DNA of 64,000 nt from Agrococcus sp. SL85 (GCF_026625845.1 NZ_CP113066.1:930001-994000), one strand, 5' to 3'; positions 7,879-17,170 are shown, counted from the stretch's first letter. The notes: a model not told the origin generated them from the letters alone. Translations and numbers: made by a program.

Positions 7879-9803
7879 CAGCGCAGCCGCAGCTGGGCGT
7901 CGCCGCCGTTCAGCAGGATGACCGGGGTCACGGTCGCGAGGCCCTCGGCTCGGATCGCGCCGAGGTCGAAGCGCAGCAGCGGCTCGCCCTCGCGCACGTG
8001 CTGGCCCTCGGCGACGAGCGTCTCGAAGCCGCGGCCCTGCAGCCGCACGGTGTCGATGCCGACGTGCACGAGCAGCTCGGTGCCGTCGTCGAGCAGCAGC
8101 GCGACCGCGTGGCTCGTGGGGAACACGTGCGCGACGGTGCCGTCGGCAGGCGCCACCACGGTGTCGCCCGTGGGCTCGATCGCGACGCCCGGGCCCATGA
8201 TCCCCTCGGCGAACGTGGGGTCGGGCACCTCGGCGAGCGGCACGACGCGCCCCTCGAGCGGCTGGCGGATCGTGACGACCGAGGTCGCGACGGCCGCGGC
8301 GGTGGCCACGCCGCCCGCGGCGGGCGCCGCGTCGACGACGGCCCGCACCTGCGCGGTGGTGGGGGAGGCGACGCGGCCCGCGATGAGGTCCTCCATCGCG
8401 TCCTTGACGAACTGCACCTCGAGGCCGTAGATCACCTGCACGGAGCGGCCGCCGGGCTTCATGACGCCCGCGGCGCCCGCGCGGCGGATGGCGGCGTCGT
8501 CGACCTTCGCGACGTCGGCGACCTCCATGCGCAGGCGCGTCGCGCAGTTGTCGAGGTCGACCACGTTGTCCTTGCCGCCGAGGCCCGCGAGGATCGCGGA
8601 CGCCTGCGCGAGGAACTTCGACGAGCCCGAGGCGCCCTCGATGCCCACCTCGTCGTCCTCGCGGCCGGGGGTCTTGAGGTCGAAGCGCTTGATGAGGAAG
8701 TAGAAGACCACGAAGTAGATGGCGAACCAGACGACGCCCATCACGAGGATCATCCACGGGTTCTGCGCGAGCGGGTTGACCCAGTTGAGCGCGAGGTCGA
8801 TGAAGCCGCCGGAGAAGCCGAAGCCCATGCGGACGGGCAGCATCGCGCTGATGGCGAGCGAGATGCCCGTGAACGCCGCGTGCACGACGTAGAGCCAGGG
8901 CGCGAGGAACATGAACGCGAACTCGAGCGGCTCGGTGACGCCCACGAAGAACGACGCGAAGGCGGCCGAGATGAGGATGCCGGCGGTCACCTTGCGGCGC
9001 GTGGCCCTGGCCGTGAGGTACATCGCGAGGGCCGCGCCCGGGAGGCCGAACATCATGATCGGGAAGAAGCCCGTCATGTACTGGCCGGTGACGCCGTAGG
9101 TGCCGGTGTTGTTGAGGAAGTCGCCGAGGTCGTTGATGCCGGCGACGTCGAACCAGAACACCGAGTTGAGCGCGTGGTGCAGGCCCGTGGGGATGAGCAG
9201 GCGGTTGAAGAAGCCGTAGATGCCCGCGCCCACGGGGCCGAGGCCCACGAGCAGCTCGCCGAAGCCGACGAGGCCGGAGTAGACGACCGGCCAGAGGAAG
9301 AACAGCGCGAGCGCGACGACGAGCGAGGCGCCGGCCGTGACGATGGCCACCGAGCGCTTGCCCGAGAAGAACGAGAGCGCCGTGGGCAGCTGGACGTCCT
9401 TGAAGCGGTCGTAGCAGAGGGCGCCGATGAGGCCCGCCAGGATGCCGATGAAGGCGTTCTCGATGTTGCTGAAGGCGGGGTTCACCGCCTCGACGTCGGC
9501 GGCGCCCGTGAGGCCGGCGACCGTCTCGGGCGAGAGCAGCGTCGTGATGACGAGGTAGGAGACGAGACCGGCGAGCGCGGCCGTGCCGTCGGACTTCGAG
9601 GCCATGCCGAAGGCGACGCCGATCGCGAACAGCAGCGGCAGGTTGTTGAGCAGTGCGCCGCCCGCGGCCGCGAAGAACGCGGAGGCGACGTTCTCGCCCG
9701 CTGCGGTGGCGATCCAGTAGCCGATGCCGGAGAGGATCGCCGCGACGGGCAGGACGGCGATCGGCAGCATGAGCGACTTGCCGAGCCTCTGGAAGAACTT
9801 CAT
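7878..9803 (-). CDS. nagE: N-acetylglucosamine-type PTS permease, EIICBA fusion
   Basis: A 641-residue three-domain transporter. EIIC (about 1-390, ten hydrophobic stretches) has the substrate loop GVTEPLEFAFMF. EIIB (about 400-475) has the phospho-Cys in NCATRLRMEV (about residue 420). EIIA (about 500-641) has the phospho-His in LLVHVGIDT (about 580). It imports and phosphorylates GlcNAc (or glucose) using EI/HPr coded elsewhere. The operon partner nagB and the DasR operator on its promoter favour GlcNAc. EIIA fused at the C-terminus matches E. coli NagE; Streptomyces keeps these domains on separate genes. Confidence 0.9.
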   Translation of the reverse strand: MKFFQRLGKSLMLPIAVLPVAAILSGIGYWIATAAGENVASAFFAAAGGALLNNLPLLFAIGVAFGMASKSDGTAALAGLVSYLVITTLLSPETVAGLTGAADVEAVNPAFSNIENAFIGILAGLIGALCYDRFKDVQLPTALSFFSGKRSVAIVTAGASLVVALALFFLWPVVYSGLVGFGELLVGLGPVGAGIYGFFNRLLIPTGLHHALNSVFWFDVAGINDLGDFLNNTGTYGVTGQYMTGFFPIMMFGLPGAALAMYLTARATRRKVTAGILISAAFASFFVGVTEPLEFAFMFLAPWLYVVHAAFTGISLAISAMLPVRMGFGFSGGFIDLALNWVNPLAQNPWMILVMGVVWFAIYFVVFYFLIKRFDLKTPGREDDEVGIEGASGSSKFLAQASAILAGLGGKDNVVDLDNCATRLRMEVADVAKVDDAAIRRAGAAGVMKPGGRSVQVIYGLEVQFVKDAMEDLIAGRVASPTTAQVRAVVDAAPAAGGVATAAAVATSVVTIRQPLEGRVVPLAEVPDPTFAEGIMGPGVAIEPTGDTVVAPADGTVAHVFPTSHAVALLLDDGTELLVHVGIDTVRLQGRGFETLVAEGQHVREGEPLLRFDLGAIRAEGLATVTPVILLNGGDAQLRLR

Positions 9804-9839
9804 CGTACGACTCCAAGGGTGCGAGGGAGGGTCGTGCGG

Positions 9840-9875
9840 ACTCTACCCCCGATCCGCACGCTGGTCTAGACCACC
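9840..9875 (-). promoter_or_regulatory. DasR-type operator overlapping the nagE-nagB promoter
   Basis: The palindrome TGGTCTAGACCA (9862-9873) matches the core of the DasR responsive element known from Streptomyces. On the minus strand TAGACC (9863-9868) is followed by 17 bases and TAGAGT (9840-9845), a plausible -35/-10 pair, so a bound regulator would block the -35. Confidence 0.8.
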
Positions 9876-9897
9876 TTTCGGCGGCGGTCCGGTCGCG

Positions 9898-10615
9898 TCA
9901 GGCGAGCGGCAGCGCGAGCCGCTCGGCGAGCGGGAAGGTGAGCTCGTAGCGGTCGGCGGGGAAGGTCACGCGCGAGAACTCCACCGGCACGCCCGCCGAG
10001 ACCGCGGTGCGCGTGAGCCGCAGCACCGGGAAGGTCGGTGCGATGCGCAGCTGCTCGATCTCCTGGGCGTCCGGCAGCGACGCCGTCACGACCTCCGTGC
10101 CCTCGGTCGGCAGCAGGTCGAGCGACTCGAGCAGCTCGTAGAGGCTGCCCTCGGCGGCCCGGCGGTCGAGGCCCGGCACGAGCGCCACGGGCAGCCACGC
10201 GTCCTCGAGCGCGAGCGGCACGTCGTCGCCGAGCCGCAGGCGGCGCAGGTGCACGGTCTCGGCGTCGTCGGCCAGCCGCAGGTGCGCGGAGACCTCGGCG
10301 GGGCGGTCGGTGCTGCGGGCGTAGGAGAGCACGCGGGTCTCGGGCCGCAGCCCGTGCTCGCGCACGGCGCTCGCGAACGAGCGCAGCCGCACCTGCAGTC
10401 GCACGGGAGGCGCGAGGCGCTCCGTGCCGACGCCGCGCCTCGTGCGCACGAGGCCCTCGCGCTCGAGCACGTCGATCGCGCCGCGCACCGTCATGCGGGC
10501 CACGCCCAGCTGCGCGGCGAGCGCGCGCTCGGCGGGCAGCAGGCTCGCCCGGCGCCAGGGCCGAGGCGAGGGCGCGCACCGCCTCGAGCGCCGATGCTCC
10601 GCCGGGTGCCGCCAT
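9898..10615 (-). CDS. dasR: GntR/HutC regulator, DasR-like, with 1-base frameshift
   Basis: The reconstructed protein has 238 residues: an N-terminal winged helix (LPAERALAAQLGVARMTVRGAIDVLEREGLV) and a UTRA effector domain (LRSFASAVREHG to the C-terminus). It should sense phosphorylated amino sugars and control the downstream nagE-nagB promoter, which has a DasR box. ATG at 10615 follows GGAGG by four bases. The frame breaks at AGGCT 10541-10545: GAGCTG in the coding strand appears as GAGCCTG, and removing one base joins the APGE and LLPAER segments. One of 13 such AGCT insertions in the window, so the gene is probably intact in the organism. Confidence 0.85.
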
Positions 10616-10709
10616 GCCCTCCAGCATCCCACCTCGACCCGTGCGGCGGCGGAGCCGGCGCGAGCCGGCGGGCCGGGCGGCTCCCAGGGTGCGCGGCTAG
10701 CGTCCGGCC

Positions 10710-13013
10710 ATGGCCGCCCTGCTCGACCGCCTCCGCCCGCTCCCGACGCCCGAGGACCCTGCGGCGCTCGCGGCGCTGCAGGCGGATCGCGCCCGCAGCG
10801 CCCGCGCGTGGCTGCTCGCCGGCACGGTCGGCGCGCACGTCGCCTCGCTCGCCGTGCAGGGCACGATGGGCGGCCCGACCCTGCCGATCGCCATCGGGGC
10901 GGTGCTGCTCGCGGCGTGGCTGCTCGTGCTCGGCACGACGCAGGCGGTGCTGCTCATGCGGGCCGAGCCGCGGCGGCGTCCCGCCTGGCTGGGCGCGCTC
11001 GCGGGCGTGGCGGTCGCGGTGCTCGCATCGCCGCTCGCCGGGCTCCTCGCGTTCGTCGGGGCGATGCTCTGGTACGTCGCCGCCGTGGGCGTCGCGCTGC
11101 TCGGCCTCGTGCTCGTCGTGCTGGGGATCCGCGTGCGCGGTCCGCGCCCGAGCGGCGGCGCCGCGCTGCTGGGCCTCGCCGCGGCCCTCGTCACCATCGC
11201 GCTGAACGCGATCGACGCGCTGGTGCTGCTGCCCGCGACCCTGCTGCCCGGGCGCTCGATCGACGAGGCCTACGCGGCGCTCGGGGTCGCGGGCGAGGGC
11301 AGCGCGCCCGTCGTGGCCGCGACGCTCTGCGCGCTCTGGGCCGCAGGCGCAGCGCTCGTCGCGATCGCGCTGTGGCTCCACGCCGCGCCGTCCCAGCTCG
11401 CGCTCGGCTGGATGCTGGCGCTCGCCGCGCTCGCGGCGCTCGGCCGCTCGGTGCTGACGCTCGTCATGGGGTGGGCGCTCGACGACGCCGGGGGCCGCGG
11501 CGGCATGTCGATCGCCGACGCGCCGCTGTGGCTCCTCGCGCTCGCGCTCACCGCCGCCGCCAGCTGGCTGCTGCTGGGCCGCCCGCGCCGCTACCGCGCC
11601 GTCGGTCGAGGAGCGCGGCCGCAGGCCGCTCGCGCCGCTAGCTGCGCCGTCGGTCGAGGAGCGCGGCCGCAGGCCGCTCGCGTCACGAGACCCGCGTCGC
11701 GCGAGGGCTCTCGTGACGGCAGCGCCTGCGGCGCGGCCTCCTCGACCGACGGCGACGACGGCAGCGCCTGCGGCTCGCGGCCGCTAGCGGTCGCGGCGCT
11801 TCGCTCGGCCGCGCGGCAGCAGCTCGACGTCGGGGATGCGGGGGCTCGGCAGGGGCGCGGCGTCGTCGTCGACGACGGTGCCGAAGCGCTCGCGCGCGCC
11901 CGCGTCGTCGCGCTCGCGCATCCACGTCTCGCGCGCCTCGGCCACGACGGCGTGATCCGTGCCGACGAAGTTCCAGAACATGACGACCTCCTCCTCGAAG
12001 GGCTCGCCGCCCAGGAGGATCGCCACGGCGTCGGCCTCGGCCGTCACGACCGCGTCGGTGCGGCCGGGGTCGAGGTAGGCCATCGCGCCGCGCGGCACCG
12101 GCACGTCGTCGACGAGCACGCCGTCGGTGAGCGCGAGCACGCCGTGCTCGAACGCCGGATCGAGCGGCAGCCCGGCCTCGGCGCCCGCGCCCAGTCGCAG
12201 CTCGACGCCCAGGAGCGGCGTGAACGCCGGCACCGCGCTCGTCGCACCGCCCCACGAGCCCACGAAGACGCTCGCGAGCACCCCGGGCGCCGGCTCGGTC
12301 GTCGGCACCGCGTCGTGCCCCGCGAAGCCGGGCTCGCGCTCGCGCTCGCCGCGCGGCAGCACCGTCCACAGCTGCACCCCGTGCAGCACGCGGGTCTCGG
12401 GCGTCGAGTACTCGCTGTGCGCGATGCCGCGGCCCGCGGTCATGAGGTTGATGCCGCCGGGGCGCACGACGTGGCGGCCGCCCGCGGAGTCGCGGTGCTC
12501 GATCGCGCCGTCGACGAGCCACGACCAGGTCTGCAGGCCCGTGTGGGGATGCGGGGGCACGTCCATGCCGGGGCCGTCGCCCAGGTCGGTGGGGCCGAAC
12601 GCGTCGGCGAAGCACCAGGCGCCCACGAAGTGCCGGTGCTTGTTCGGCAGCACGCGCTGCACGGGCATCGCGCGAGGCCCGCCGAGCGGCACGTCGCGGG
12701 GGAGCAGCAGCTCCACGCCCGCCTCGAGCGCCTCCTCGACGCAGGCGCGCTCGCTGTCCTCGACGATCGTCGCCTCGTCGTTGCTCATGCCCCGAGGCTA
12801 CGCGCCGCGCCTGCGCGGCCGCCGCCGCCTCCGGCCCCTGCCCTCACGCCACAGGATGCGCGGCGCGCGCCTCAGATGCCGAAGAGCGCCTTGCCGAAGA
12901 CGATGACGACGATGCCGGCGAGCGCGAGGACCACGCAGAGCGCGAGGAGGCCGCGGCCGACGGCGGTGGAGCCCGGGCGGCCGCTCTCGAGCGAGCGGAT
13001 GCCGAGGGCGTAG
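10710..13013 (+). CDS. Multi-pass membrane protein, frame runs on past its domain
   Basis: Residues 1 to about 295 (to about 11595) form a credible protein with some eight membrane segments, Ala/Leu/Val-rich, which I cannot assign to a named family. Its promoter is leaderless: TAGCGT (10698-10703), six bases, ATG. After GRPRRYRA the frame enters a GC-rich intergenic repeat (11596-11753) and finds no stop until 13013, passing wholly antisense through the pirin gene. The formal end is given here, but the part after about 11600 is unlikely to be native protein. Either the repeat removed the stop or an indel hides it. Confidence 0.5.
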   Translation: MAALLDRLRPLPTPEDPAALAALQADRARSARAWLLAGTVGAHVASLAVQGTMGGPTLPIAIGAVLLAAWLLVLGTTQAVLLMRAEPRRRPAWLGALAGVAVAVLASPLAGLLAFVGAMLWYVAAVGVALLGLVLVVLGIRVRGPRPSGGAALLGLAAALVTIALNAIDALVLLPATLLPGRSIDEAYAALGVAGEGSAPVVAATLCALWAAGAALVAIALWLHAAPSQLALGWMLALAALAALGRSVLTLVMGWALDDAGGRGGMSIADAPLWLLALALTAAASWLLLGRPRRYRAVGRGARPQAARAASCAVGRGARPQAARVTRPASREGSRDGSACGAASSTDGDDGSACGSRPLAVAALRSAARQQLDVGDAGARQGRGVVVDDGAEALARARVVALAHPRLARLGHDGVIRADEVPEHDDLLLEGLAAQEDRHGVGLGRHDRVGAAGVEVGHRAARHRHVVDEHAVGEREHAVLERRIERQPGLGARAQSQLDAQERRERRHRARRTAPRAHEDAREHPGRRLGRRHRVVPREAGLALALAARQHRPQLHPVQHAGLGRRVLAVRDAAARGHEVDAAGAHDVAAARGVAVLDRAVDEPRPGLQARVGMRGHVHAGAVAQVGGAERVGEAPGAHEVPVLVRQHALHGHRARPAERHVAGEQQLHARLERLLDAGALAVLDDRRLVVAHAPRLRAAPARPPPPPAPALTPQDARRAPQMPKSALPKTMTTMPASARTTQSARRPRPTAVEPGRPLSSERMPRA
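11596..11753. repeat. Intergenic repeat cluster A: 39-bp direct repeats plus inverted copy
   Basis: A 39-base unit occurs at 11596-11634 and 11644-11682 (identical, period 48). An inverted relative at 11709-11753 starts CTCGTGACGG and ends CTCGACCGACGGC. The core words GTCGGTCGAGGAG and GTCACGAGACC recur at 32903-33060 and 54211-54316, and more loosely near 30840. Confidence 0.8.
11784..12788 (-). CDS. Pirin family bicupin protein
   Basis: A 334-residue double-cupin protein. The metal site of the N-terminal cupin is visible as PPHPHTGLQT (two His), GRGIAHSEYS (third His and Glu). The C-terminal cupin is degenerate, as usual. Pirins are cytosolic Fe-binding proteins with quercetinase or regulatory roles; the substrate here is unknown. 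TAGCCT six bases before the ATG implies a leaderless transcript. It is a single gene whose stop lies at the edge of repeat cluster A. Confidence 0.9.
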   Translation of the reverse strand: MSNDEATIVEDSERACVEEALEAGVELLLPRDVPLGGPRAMPVQRVLPNKHRHFVGAWCFADAFGPTDLGDGPGMDVPPHPHTGLQTWSWLVDGAIEHRDSAGGRHVVRPGGINLMTAGRGIAHSEYSTPETRVLHGVQLWTVLPRGEREREPGFAGHDAVPTTEPAPGVLASVFVGSWGGATSAVPAFTPLLGVELRLGAGAEAGLPLDPAFEHGVLALTDGVLVDDVPVPRGAMAYLDPGRTDAVVTAEADAVAILLGGEPFEEEVVMFWNFVGTDHAVVAEARETWMRERDDAGARERFGTVVDDDAAPLPSPRIPDVELLPRGRAKRRDR

Positions 13014-13099
13014 ACGAGCGGGATGCCGGCGCCCAGCAGCAGCCCGACGGCCAGCACCGACGCGATCGCGACGCCCAGGGCGCCCAGGTCGAAGCCCAT
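12872..13099 (-). CDS. Small two-helix membrane protein coupled to Pit transporter
   Basis: A 75-residue protein with two membrane helices (about 8-34 and 50-74). No family recognised. Its ATG overlaps the stop of the phosphate transporter gene (ATGA at 13099), so it is co-translated with it. This suggests an accessory or subunit role, which is inference from position only. Confidence 0.7.
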   Translation of the reverse strand: MGFDLGALGVAIASVLAVGLLLGAGIPLVYALGIRSLESGRPGSTAVGRGLLALCVVLALAGIVVIVFGKALFGI

Positions 13100-14343
13100 C
13101 AGCGGTCCTCCTCGCGCAGCGTGCGCCGCTTGCGCGGCTTCGACACCGGCGCGACGCCCGAGGCGACGGCGCTCAGCTCGCGGTCGATGCGGCGCTTGCG
13201 GGCCTTCTTGGGCTCCTTCGGGGCCTCCCACTCGTCGGCGACGTTGCGGTGGTCGACGTGGCTCGCGCGCGAGCGCACCCACATCGCGGCGCACGCGGCG
13301 ATGAGGATCGCGGTGACGACGACCGAGCCCCACAGGTGCCCGAAGATGCCGGCGATCGCGAAGCACAGCGCGCCGACGGCGCCCGCGGCCGGCAGCGTGA
13401 TGAGCCACGCGAGCAGCATGCGGCGGGCCACCGACCAGCGCACCTTCGCGTCGGTGCGGGCCATGCCGGAGCCGATCACCGAGCCGGAGGCCACGTGGGT
13501 CGTCGACAGCGGCAGGCCCAGGTGGCTCGAGGTGAGGATGATCGAGGCGCTCGAGAAGTCGGCCGACATGCCCTGGCGGGGCGAGATGTCGACGATGCCC
13601 TTGCCGAGGGTGCGGATGACGCGCCAGCCGCCCATGTAGGTGCCGGCGGCGATCGCGACGGCGCAGACCACGCGCACCCACAGCGGCATCTCGGCCTCCG
13701 GGTCGAGGCTGCCGTGCGCGACGAGCGCGAGGAAGATGACGCCCATCGTCTTCTGCGCGTCGTTCGTGCCGTGCGCGAGCGACATGAGCGACGCCGCGCC
13801 GATCTGGCCCCAGCGGAAGTCCTTGCGCTCGGCGCGCTCCGAGAGCCGCGCGGTCGCGCGGTGCACGAGCCAGGTGCCGACGAACGCCACGAGGCCCGCG
13901 ATGACGGGGGCGAGGAGCGCGGGGATGAGGATCTTCTGCGAGACGCCGCCCCACAGCACGCCGCCGACGCCGAACGCCGCGATCGTCGCACCGATGAGGC
14001 CGCCGAAGAGCGCGTGGCTCGACGAGCTCGGCAGGCCGAAGAGCCAGGTCAGGACGTTCCAGATGATGGCGCCCGTCAACCCGCACAGGACGATGAGCAT
14101 GAGGCTCTCGCCGTCGACGCCCGTGAGGTCGACGATCCCGGAGCCGACCGTGCGCGCCACCTCGATCGAGAGGAAGGCGCCGACGAGGTTCAAGGAGGCC
14201 GAGAGCGCGACCGCCGCCTTCGGCTTCAGCGCTCCCGTGGCGACGGACGGTGCCATCGCGTTCGCCGTGTCGTGGAAGCCGTTCGTGAAGTCGAAGGCGA
14301 GGGCCACGAGCACGACGATCACGAGGATCGCGAGTTCCTGCAT
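13099..14343 (-). CDS. pit: PiT family inorganic phosphate transporter
   Basis: A 414-residue PiT (SLC20) permease taking up metal-phosphate with H+ or Na+. Both inverted signature copies are seen: FDFTNGFHDTANAM near residue 18 and LAHGTNDAQKTMG in the second half. About ten membrane segments surround a basic cytoplasmic loop, with a Lys/Arg-rich C-terminal tail. The start at 14343 (MQELAILV) places the first helix as in homologues; the upstream ATG at 14379 would add 12 residues. The small membrane protein gene overlaps its stop. Confidence 0.9.
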   Translation of the reverse strand: MQELAILVIVVLVALAFDFTNGFHDTANAMAPSVATGALKPKAAVALSASLNLVGAFLSIEVARTVGSGIVDLTGVDGESLMLIVLCGLTGAIIWNVLTWLFGLPSSSSHALFGGLIGATIAAFGVGGVLWGGVSQKILIPALLAPVIAGLVAFVGTWLVHRATARLSERAERKDFRWGQIGAASLMSLAHGTNDAQKTMGVIFLALVAHGSLDPEAEMPLWVRVVCAVAIAAGTYMGGWRVIRTLGKGIVDISPRQGMSADFSSASIILTSSHLGLPLSTTHVASGSVIGSGMARTDAKVRWSVARRMLLAWLITLPAAGAVGALCFAIAGIFGHLWGSVVVTAILIAACAAMWVRSRASHVDHRNVADEWEAPKEPKKARKRRIDRELSAVASGVAPVSKPRKRRTLREEDR

Positions 14344-14415
14344 CGCGCCAGTCTTCACCACGGGCCCGCCCGCGTCCAACGGAGCGGCGATCCGGTCGCG
14401 CGGAGGCGCAGGGCC

Positions 14416-14450
14416 TGGACAGATGCATAAGTTGCTTATATGATTGTGGG
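14416..14450 (+). promoter_or_regulatory. Leaderless marR promoter with self-operator
   Basis: TGGACA (14416-14421), 17 bases, TATGAT (14439-14444), six bases, then ATG at 14451. The inverted repeat ATAAG-TTG-CTTAT (14427-14439) covers spacer and -10, a typical position for MarR autorepression. Confidence 0.8.
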
Positions 14451-14939
14451 ATGCACAGCGGAGACGACCAGGGCGGAGACGAGCGCAGCGGCGCGGCCGA
14501 GCCGCTCGACGCCGCCGCGCGACTCGCCGCCGCGGTCGACCGCCTGGTGCGCATGCACCGGCGCACCGAGCTGCCGGGTGCGCTCAGCCCTGCCCGCGCC
14601 TCCGCGCTCTACACGCTCGTCGAGCGCGGGCCGCAGCGCCTGGGCGCGCTCGCCGAGGGCGAGCGCGTGAGCCAGCCCGCCATGACACAGATCGTGCAGG
14701 CGCTCGAGGCCGACGGCCTCGTGGAGCGCGCGCCCGACCCCGCTGACCGCCGCGCGACCCGCATCGCGATCACCGCGGCGGGCCGGGCGCTCTCGGCGGA
14801 GCGCCGCGCGCTCCGCGCGGGCACCGTCGCCGCCGTGCTCACCACCCTCGACGCCGACGACGCCGGCGCGATCGCGAGGGCGCTCCCGGCGCTCGAGCGG
14901 CTCGCGGACGCCGCCGACGCCGTCCACCCGCCGCGCTGA
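14451..14939 (+). CDS. MarR family transcriptional regulator
   Basis: A 162-residue winged-helix repressor: dimerisation helices, then LGALAEGERVSQPAMTQIVQ (recognition region), then the DPADRRATRIAIT wing. It very likely represses itself and the MFS gene that begins 25 bases after its stop, responding to a small toxic ligand. The promoter is AT-rich compared with its surroundings and carries an operator at the -10. Divergent pit gene upstream. Confidence 0.9.
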   Translation: MHSGDDQGGDERSGAAEPLDAAARLAAAVDRLVRMHRRTELPGALSPARASALYTLVERGPQRLGALAEGERVSQPAMTQIVQALEADGLVERAPDPADRRATRIAITAAGRALSAERRALRAGTVAAVLTTLDADDAGAIARALPALERLADAADAVHPPR

Positions 14940-14963
14940 CGCGCGGCCGAACCGAGGAGTCCC

Positions 14964-16274
14964 ATGGCATCCGTGCCGACCGCATCCGCGCGCGCCCGCG
15001 CAGCCGAGACCGCCGCCGAGACCGGTGCCACCCGGCCCGAGGCGGCCCGCAGCAGCCTGCTCCAGCAGCCCAAGGCCGTCTGGGCCGTCGCCTTCGCCTG
15101 CGTCATCTCGTTCATGGGCATCGGCTTCGTCGACCCGATCCTCCCCGCGATCGGCGAGCAGATGCACGCCTCGCACGCCGAGGTCGAGCTGCTCTTCACG
15201 AGCTACCTGCTCGTCACCGCCCTCGCGATGCTCATCACCGGCTGGGTCTCGAGCCGCATCGGCGGCAAGCGCACGCTCATCCTCGGCCTCGTGATCATCG
15301 TGGCCTTCGCGGGCCTCGCCGCCCTCTCGCCCACGATCGGCGCGATGGTCGGCTTCCGCGCCGGCTGGGGCCTCGGCAACGCCCTCTTCATCGCCACGAG
15401 CCTCGCCGTGATCGTCGGCAGCGCCTCGGGCGGCGTGCCCGGTGCCATCGCGATCTACGAGGCGGCGATGGGCATCGGCATCGCGGTCGGGCCGCTGCTC
15501 GGCGGCCTGCTCGGGTCGATCGGCTGGCAGCTGCCGTTCCTGGGCGTCTCGGCGCTCATGCTCGTCGGCCTCGTCGGCACGGCGCTGCTCGTGCCTTCCG
15601 CGCCCACGGCGCCGAGGCCCATCGGGGTGCTCGAGCCCCTCAAGGCCCTCCGGCACCGCGCCCTGCTCATCCTCAGCCTCGTCGCCCTGCTCTACAACTG
15701 GGCGTTCTTCACGGTGCTCGCCTACGCGCCCCTCGTGCTCGGCCTCGACGCGCTCGCGCTCGGCGGCGTCTTCTTCGGGTGGGGGCTGCTCGTGGCGATC
15801 TTCGCCGTGGCCGTCGCGCCCCGCCTCGAGCGCCGCTTCGGCCTCGTGCCCGTGCTCGTCGGCACGTTCGCGGTCATGGCGCTCGACCTCGCCGTCATGG
15901 CCGCGTGGACCGACGTGCCGGCCGTGCTCATCACGACCGTGATCGTCTCGGGCGCGTGCTCGGGCCTCAACAACACCCTCGTCACGCAGGCCGTCATGCA
16001 GGTGGCGCCGGTCGAGCGCCCCGTCGCCAGCGCCGCCTACAGCTTCGTGCGCTTCCTCGGCGGCGGCCTCGCGCCGCTCGTCGCGGGCCTCGTGGGCGCG
16101 GCCGTGAGCATCCACCTGCCGTTCTGGCTGGGCGTCGCCGCGCTCGTCGCGGCCGTCGTGCTGCTGCTGTCGGTGGGCCGCCGCGTCGAGGAGGCCGTGG
16201 AGGCATCGACCGCGGAGGTGCTGCCCGAGATCGCGGGCGACAGCCCCGCCGAGGTGCCCGTGCAGCAGCGCTGA
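14964..16274 (+). CDS. MFS drug efflux-type transporter
   Basis: A 436-residue, 12-segment major facilitator with a 35-residue hydrophilic N-terminus. MGIGFVDPILPAIGEQM in helix 1 and SSRIGGKRTLILG (motif A, loop 2-3) fit the chloramphenicol/tetracycline-type proton-drug antiporters. GAGGAG precedes the ATG at good spacing. It forms a two-gene unit with the MarR repressor, the usual layout for an inducible efflux pump. The substrate is unknown. Confidence 0.88.
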   Translation: MASVPTASARARAAETAAETGATRPEAARSSLLQQPKAVWAVAFACVISFMGIGFVDPILPAIGEQMHASHAEVELLFTSYLLVTALAMLITGWVSSRIGGKRTLILGLVIIVAFAGLAALSPTIGAMVGFRAGWGLGNALFIATSLAVIVGSASGGVPGAIAIYEAAMGIGIAVGPLLGGLLGSIGWQLPFLGVSALMLVGLVGTALLVPSAPTAPRPIGVLEPLKALRHRALLILSLVALLYNWAFFTVLAYAPLVLGLDALALGGVFFGWGLLVAIFAVAVAPRLERRFGLVPVLVGTFAVMALDLAVMAAWTDVPAVLITTVIVSGACSGLNNTLVTQAVMQVAPVERPVASAAYSFVRFLGGGLAPLVAGLVGAAVSIHLPFWLGVAALVAAVVLLLSVGRRVEEAVEASTAEVLPEIAGDSPAEVPVQQR

Positions 16275-16369
16275 CCGCCGCCCGCGGCGTCCGTCCGCCG
16301 CACCGGCCCCCGGCGGGCGGCGCCCGCGGGCACGGGGAGGCGCCTGGCCGCGCCGCCTACCATGGAGGC

Positions 16370-17081
16370 ATGAGCGAGCAGCCCGCCGGGTGGTACCCGG
16401 ACCCCTACGCGGCGATCCCCGGCACCGAGCGCTGGTGGGACGGCGCGCAGTGGCTCGCGCAGACGCGCGAGGCGCAGCCGGCGGCCGGCGCCCCCGGCGC
16501 CCAGCCCTCGTGGCAGCGCCCCGGGCCGCAGGGCTCCTGGCAGCCGCAGCGGCCCGAGGGGCCCGACGGGGTCGAGCTCGCGAGCCTGGGGCCGGCGCCT
16601 GGGCGCCTACGCCCTCGACCTCATCCCCTTCATCGTGCTCTCGCTCGTGATCGTCGGCTCGTCCGGCTACTTCGACGCCGTCTCGCGCGCCGTCGCGAGC
16701 GGCGACGAGCAGCTGACGGAGGCCATGGAGATCCTCGCGCCGGGCTCGCAGACGGCCGTGACGCTGACCGTCGTGACGCTCTTCGCACAGCTGCTCTACA
16801 ACGTCGGGCTCCACGCCACGACCGGGCAGACGATCGGCAAGCGGCTCGTGGGCATCCGCCTCGTGCGCGCCGACGAGCCCACCCGCAGCCCCGGTCTCCC
16901 CGCGGCCTCGCTGCGCTGGCTCATCCAGCTGGGCGCGCCGCAGGCGCTGCAGGGCGTGCCCGTCGTCGGCTTCCTCGTGGGCCTCTTCGGCCTCGCCGAC
17001 CACCTGTGGCCGCTGTGGGACCAGCGCAACCAGGCCCTGCACGACAAGGCAGCCCGCACGCTCGTCGTGCGCGTGCGCTGA
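16370..17081 (+). CDS. DUF2510-RDD domain membrane protein, 1-base frameshift
   Basis: Reconstructed 236 residues. The N-terminal DUF2510 motif (PAGWYPDPY...ERWWDGAQW) precedes a Pro/Gln-rich linker and an RDD membrane domain with the Arg in [13 protein letters not shown], several helices and [15 protein letters not shown]. The role is unknown; RDD proteins may transport or sense. The promoter is leaderless: TACCAT, six bases, ATG. The frame breaks at AGCCT 16583-16587, where GAGCTGG reads GAGCCTGG; deleting one C joins DUF2510 and RDD parts into the known architecture. Confidence 0.82.
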
Positions 17082-17085
17082 GGTT

Positions 17086-17107
17086 CCCTCCGCCGGGCGT
17101 CGGAGGG
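17086..17107 (+). terminator. 7-bp hairpin after RDD gene
   Basis: CCCTCCG and CGGAGGG flank an 8-base loop four bases after the RDD stop. There is no T-run. Plausible weak terminator before the next leaderless promoter. Confidence 0.4.
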
Positions 17108-17170
17108 CGCCGCCCGCCGATCGGCCGATCGGGGGATCCGCTCCCGCTCCGTCGTGCGTAGCGTCGGAGC

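Noticed and set aside
9898..10615. GntR gene as the cause of a defective GlcNAc system
   Set aside because: Its single break is of the AGCT class, and the operator at 9862-9873 is perfect, so a working regulator is expected.
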